A stretch of 35,329 nucleotides of DNA from Candidatus Hadersleviella danica. GTDB taxonomy: Bacteria > Chloroflexota > Anaerolineae > Promineifilales > Promineifilaceae. The stretch lies in assembly GCA_016711405.1 (NCBI GenBank), contig JADJSZ010000011.1, positions 1 to 35,329 of the forward strand, read 5' to 3'. Below, in pieces: positions 32,001-35,329 of the stretch; position 1 is the stretch's first letter; the number at the start of each line of letters is the position of its first letter. The notes under the pieces were generated by a model that saw only the letters and a list, made by a program, of their open reading frames with translations, had not been told where the DNA came from and searched no databases. A program made the position numbers and the translations under genes.

Positions 32001-34285
32001 CATGTGGTGCGGGTGCTGACGTATGCCCGCATGAGGTCGGCCATGCCGGGGAAGTTGTCGTTGGCTGTGCCAGCGGGTTGTTGGTAATAGCGGCCGTGGC
32101 TCGCCTTGCTCAGATTGACGTAGTTGCGCAGGTAGCCGTTGGCCGTGACGGCTATCATCACGGGGTTGTAATCCCACTGGGCACGATCCACATCCACCAA
32201 GGAGGGTTGGCCGGCCGTGTAGATTTTGGCCATTTGCTCGTCAATCATGTAGCCCGTTTGCTCGGGGTTGTAGAGCAAATCCATGATTTCGCGCAGGCGG
32301 TTTTGGTATTCGAGGTTGAAGGCGGGAATGTTGGCGTTGTAGATGGTGCGTTGGTGGAAGGGATCGCCGCCGATGGTGACACCACAGTTGGGCGGGGTGG
32401 GGGCGTTCCATGCGATGTACATGTTGTTCGCCCATGTCAGGTCTAAATCCCACGGCATGACTGACCATTGGTTCGTTTCGGGGTTGAGGTAGTAGAAATA
32501 GTTTTTGCCCGAGCCGATGTCGTAATGGTGGATAGAATCTACGATGGCGCGGTAGCTGTAATAACGCTCCATGTCGAGGTTGGTGCGCCACCATGTTTCG
32601 TTGTTTTGCTGGGGGCCAACGGTGGTTTGGTTGGGGCCGTAGCCGTTGATGAAAGCGTTGAGGTCAGATTTGTCGGTCGCGGCCGTGGCTCCCTGATTAT
32701 TCAACTCGCCTGTCCAGCTTTCCATCTTGTAAAGATTGCCATCGGGCAGGCCGTGTTCTTCGAGCAGACGGCCGTCCCATTGTTCGATGGTGAGATAAAG
32801 CCCCCAAAAGTCGCCGTCGTATTGGGTGGGGCCACTTTCGGCCGCGCCATCTATGATGCGAAAGTGGGCGAAGCTGGTAGTGGGGGCTTCCACACCCGCG
32901 AGGTTGAAGAGTTGGAAGCCGACGGATTCAAACAAGCCCTGTTCGCCGCGATGGAGGAAATTGCCTTGCTGAATGACGGAGGAGAAGTTGAGTTTGCGCC
33001 ATGTGGTAGCGTAGGGCTGGCCGTAATCGTCGTAGGCTTGGAAGTCGTGGCCGCGATTAAAATCGAATTTCCACATGTTTTTGCCCATCGCGTAGCGCCA
33101 TACGCCACCACGGGCGCGGTAGCTGATGTGGTCGTAGACGAGGCCGTTGTAGACGAGTGTGCCTTTCCACAAATAATCTTCGCCAGTGTAGCCAGAGCTA
33201 CGGGTGGAGGGGGGGTGGAAGGTGGCATCGGCCGTGTCGCTGGCTTTGGTGATAAGGTGGTAGACGGGCACATCTTGCAAGGTGTTAAAGGTGTAGGTGA
33301 TGACTGTGCCGAGTGGCCCCGCGTCGCCGGGCTTGGCCGCGCCGCTCCAGTCGGGCAGGCCGTCGTAGACGAAGTAGGCGAAATTGGGTTGGGTGTCGTC
33401 GCTGTAGGGGACGGTGACGGCCGCCGCTAACCCATCCACGGCCGCAAGGCGATAGCGGACGAGGCGGCGGTGAACTTGGTAGGAGGGGGGAAGAACGGCC
33501 GTGTAGATGCCGCCACCTTGATGGCTCATGGGCACATCTACCCAACTGCTGGCGTAAGCGGGGTCGGTGAGGGCGATATAGTTCCCCGGCTCGACGAGTT
33601 GGAGTTGAAGAGTGACGCTGATTACGCCGTCGGGGTCGGCGATGCGGGCGGTGATGGTGACGGTATCGGCCGAGGTGGGGGTGAGGGGGGTGTGGGTGAC
33701 TTCGCTGATAGCGGGGGGGGCGTTGGTGGCGAAGATGGCGTTTTGTGCTTTGGGGGTGGGGTTGCCTGCGCTGGAACGCCAATGGCCGGGGATGGCGTTG
33801 TCGAAGCTGGGGTGAATGAGTTCGAGGGAACTGCCGCCGCCGCTGAGCGGCCAAGGGAAGCCGTCGCCGTAGGTGAAGTCGTCAATAATCACGCCACTGC
33901 TGTTGCGGAGGACGAGCCGTTCGCCTTCGTTGCTCAGGTTGCCTGTGAACACGCCATCGGGCGGGAAGCCGAATTTGGTTTGGAAGCTGATGGTGAATGC
34001 GCCAGCGGGGTCTGTTTCGGCGATGACATAGTAATCCCCCGCGTTGAGGGTGGTGGCAGGGGGGAAGGTGTAGCTGATGCCGCTGGTGAATGACCAGTTG
34101 GAGAGGTCTACAGCCGTGGCTCCTGCATTGTAAATCTCCACGAATTCGCTAAATTCGGTGTCGCCCACGGGGTTGGTGTGGATTTCGTTGATGAGGATGT
34201 CGGTTTCGGCGGCCGTGGTGGGGGTGTTGCGGCCGAGGGCGAGGAGGAGGGTGAGGAAGGTGAGGAGGGGGATGATGCGGCGCAT
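29094..34285 (-). CDS. Giant secreted LTD/CotH/Calx-beta surface protein, one frameshift
   Basis: The start MRRIIPLLTFLTLLLALG at 34285 is a Sec signal peptide. In order: a lamin-tail domain (TDILINEIHTNPVGDTEF, to about residue 165); an Ig-like segment; a CotH-kinase-like domain (about 330-730, with GKNMWKFDFNRGHDFQ and VMPWDLDLTW); a fibronectin-like part (about 780-890); and a second lamin-tail domain (LIISEILYNPPG). Six Calx-beta repeats of about 105 residues follow, with VNEGAGTAVFTVTLSAVSG, GQDYQPISGTLTFAPGQT and DNDP as landmarks, and the end reads PPPMQVFLPLVVR. The second lamin-tail domain is cut by a stop at 31550; adding one G to the run at 31553-31556 restores PPGVDDVGYEFLELKN. 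The restored length is about 1,730 residues. Calx-beta repeats bind Ca2+ and mediate adhesion, and CotH domains phosphorylate secreted proteins in known cases. Its partner is unknown. Confidence 0.9.
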
Positions 34286-34308
34286 GGTGGGTGTCCTGTG
34301 GGTACGAC

Positions 34309-34350
34309 AAAAAAAATGCCCCCTACAACAGGAATGAGTGTAGGGGGCAT
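34309..34350 (-). terminator. Terminator of the InlB-repeat protein gene
   Basis: A perfect 12-bp stem, ATGCCCCCTACA/TGTAGGGGGCAT, with an 11-nt loop. On the minus strand it is followed by eight T residues. It lies 41 bp after the stop of the gene at 34392 and just upstream of the CotH gene start, so the two are separate transcripts. Confidence 0.85.
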
Positions 34351-34391
34351 CGCTTACAAATGGGCTTGAGAGGGATATTTGGTTGCAGGGT

Positions 34392-35329
34392 TTAGGGAAC
34401 CCAAATGAGCCACACGGCCGTTGCCCCTTGCTTATCGCCGTACACATCGCGGTAATAAATAATGACAGTTTGCCCTGCCATTTGGCTGATGACAGATGGC
34501 TCTAGCGGTAGCCAAGCCTGTAGAGGGTTGCCCAAACTCTGTGTGAAGACAGGTTCCCCATTGAGCAATGACCAATAAATCATCTACGACGGCGGGGTTT
34601 AAGCCAGCGCTGGAAGAGGAAAGGTAGTATTGTCCGCCTGCGAGGGAGTTGAGCGGGCATAACGACAGTATTGGCGTAGAAGGTCGTACCTTGGGTTTCG
34701 TTTGGCTCGGGGGGGTACGCGGCACCGAGTTGGATGGCGAATTGTTGCACGACGATGGGCAAATAAATCGTGTGCGTAACGTTTGGTTAGCGCAAAGGTG
34801 GCGGTGATGAACTTGTCGCTGTTCATCGTAACTGTGACGGGATTGGTGGTTGAGAGGACATCGCCGCTCCAATCGGTGAAAGTGGAGCCCAGGTCGGCCG
34901 TGGCCGTTAGCGTCACGACCGTGCCGTAGTCGTAAGTGCCGCTGTTGGGTGCGGCCGTGCCATTGCCCACCGTGGCCACGTTTAGCTCATATTGATTGAG
35001 AATGAAGGTGGCGGTGATGAATTTGTCGCTGTCCATCGTGATGGTAATGGGGTTGGTGGTTGAAACGACATCGCCGCTCCAATCGGTGAAGGTGGAGCCG
35101 AGGTCGGCCGTGGCTGTTAACGTCACGACTGTGCCATAGTCGTAAGTGCCGCTGTTGGGAGCGGCCGTGCCATTGCCCACCGTGGCCACGTTTAGCTCAT
35201 ATTGGTTGAGGCTAAAGGTGGCGGTGATAAATTTGTCGCTGTCCATCGTGACAGTGACGGGGTTGGTAGTTGAGACGACATCGCCGCTCCAATCTACAAA
35301 GGTGGAGCCGAGGTCGGCCGTAGCCGTTA
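34392..35329 (-). CDS. C-terminal part of a surface protein with InlB-B-type repeats, frameshifted, 5' end outside the window
   Basis: The minus strand from the right edge encodes three and a half repeats of 70 residues with landmarks SDKFITATFSLNQYELNVAT, NGTAAPNSGTYDYGTVVTLT and TFTDWSGDVVSTTNP. These are the divergent InlB B-repeat ('bacterial repeat') type found in adhesins. After the last repeat (ITATFALTKR) the frame must shift to give THTIYLPIVVQQFAIQLGA, then AAYPPEPNETQ and a further domain. Two more shifts, near 34660 and 34600, lead to NGEPVFTQSLGNPLQAWLPL and the end GATAVWLIWVP. The IYLPIVV segment resembles the C-terminal FLPLVV motif of the neighbouring giant protein. The protein is presumably secreted and acts outside the cell. 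Start and total length are unknown. Confidence 0.75.
34801..35329 (-). repeat. 210-bp near-identical tandem repeats within the surface protein gene
   Basis: The block GCGGTGATGA recurs at 34801, 35011 and 35221 (there GCGGTGATAA), exactly 210 bp apart. Third codon positions are nearly unchanged, so the copies arose recently or are kept alike by recombination. The array continues past the right edge, which may be why the sequence stops here. Confidence 0.9.

Noticed and set aside
32468..33430. 320-residue plus-strand frame opposite the CotH domain
   Set aside because: The minus strand has the CotH motifs; the plus frame has no independent signals.

Overview
The window looks like a contig from a chromosomal genome of the phylum Chloroflexota, probably the Anaerolineae and relatives. 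It is moderately GC-rich, with AT-rich islands. Reasons for this call: a RarA-type ATPase fused to a methyltransferase-like domain, a conserved protein usually labelled 'quinate 5-dehydrogenase', NB-ARC/TPR signalling proteins, very large secreted LTD/CotH/Calx-beta proteins with a C-terminal FLPLVVR-type motif, and gaps filled with short-word repeats. The taxonomic call is inference. No rRNA, tRNA, integrase or intact insertion sequence was seen.

Layout. 1-6.2 kb: remains of three recognisable genes, each cut by many frameshifts: an isoaspartyl peptidase/plant-type asparaginase (-), a cytochrome P450 (+) and a clostripain-like (C11) lipoprotein protease (-). 6.2-7.1 kb: a palindromic element and a strict 21-bp tandem array. 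7.1-12.3 kb, all on the minus strand: a conserved protein, nadE, sppA (frameshifted), a small AT-rich membrane protein, tmk and a 41-residue membrane microprotein. 12.6-16.6 kb (+): a MobA-like nucleotidyltransferase, two copies of a hairpin-bearing element, and an overlapping STAND (NB-ARC) NTPase/TPR pair. 16.6-18.4 kb: a second 21-bp array, then a tiny Sec-secreted Cys-containing peptide gene (-). That gene has its own promoter, palindromes, an RBS hairpin and a terminator, and is flanked by two copies of a dispersed repeat. 18.4-23 kb: type II NADH dehydrogenase (+), a small membrane protein (-), lon (+) with a strong terminator, and a 42-bp array. 23.1-29.1 kb: a BrnT/BrnA pair, the RarA fusion (-), a receiver-like/roadblock-like/IS200-transposase-like fusion (+), a membrane protein (-), a TetR regulator with a perfect 18-bp palindrome, and a second toxin-antitoxin pair. 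29.1-35.3 kb (-): a roughly 1,730-residue secreted CotH/Calx-beta protein and the C-terminal part of another surface protein with near-identical 210-bp repeats.

How the genes fit together. The middle is ordinary housekeeping: NAD synthesis (nadE) and use (ndh), dTTP synthesis (tmk), proteolysis (lon, sppA) and replication-fork maintenance (rarA). Between these sit accessory modules: two toxin-antitoxin pairs, a STAND/TPR sensor pair, a secreted peptide and large surface proteins. The main candidates for undescribed biology are the transposase-derived signalling fusion (26.2-27.1 kb), the regulated secreted microprotein (17.6-17.9 kb), the duplicated hairpin element upstream of the STAND gene, and the intergenic repeat landscape: 7-bp words, 21- and 42-bp arrays, and a very frequent CGGCCG palindrome.

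Caution. Many genes carry single-base indels, several of them at homopolymers. They are densest in the first 6 kb and recur near the right edge. This fits uncorrected long-read errors at least as well as real gene decay.
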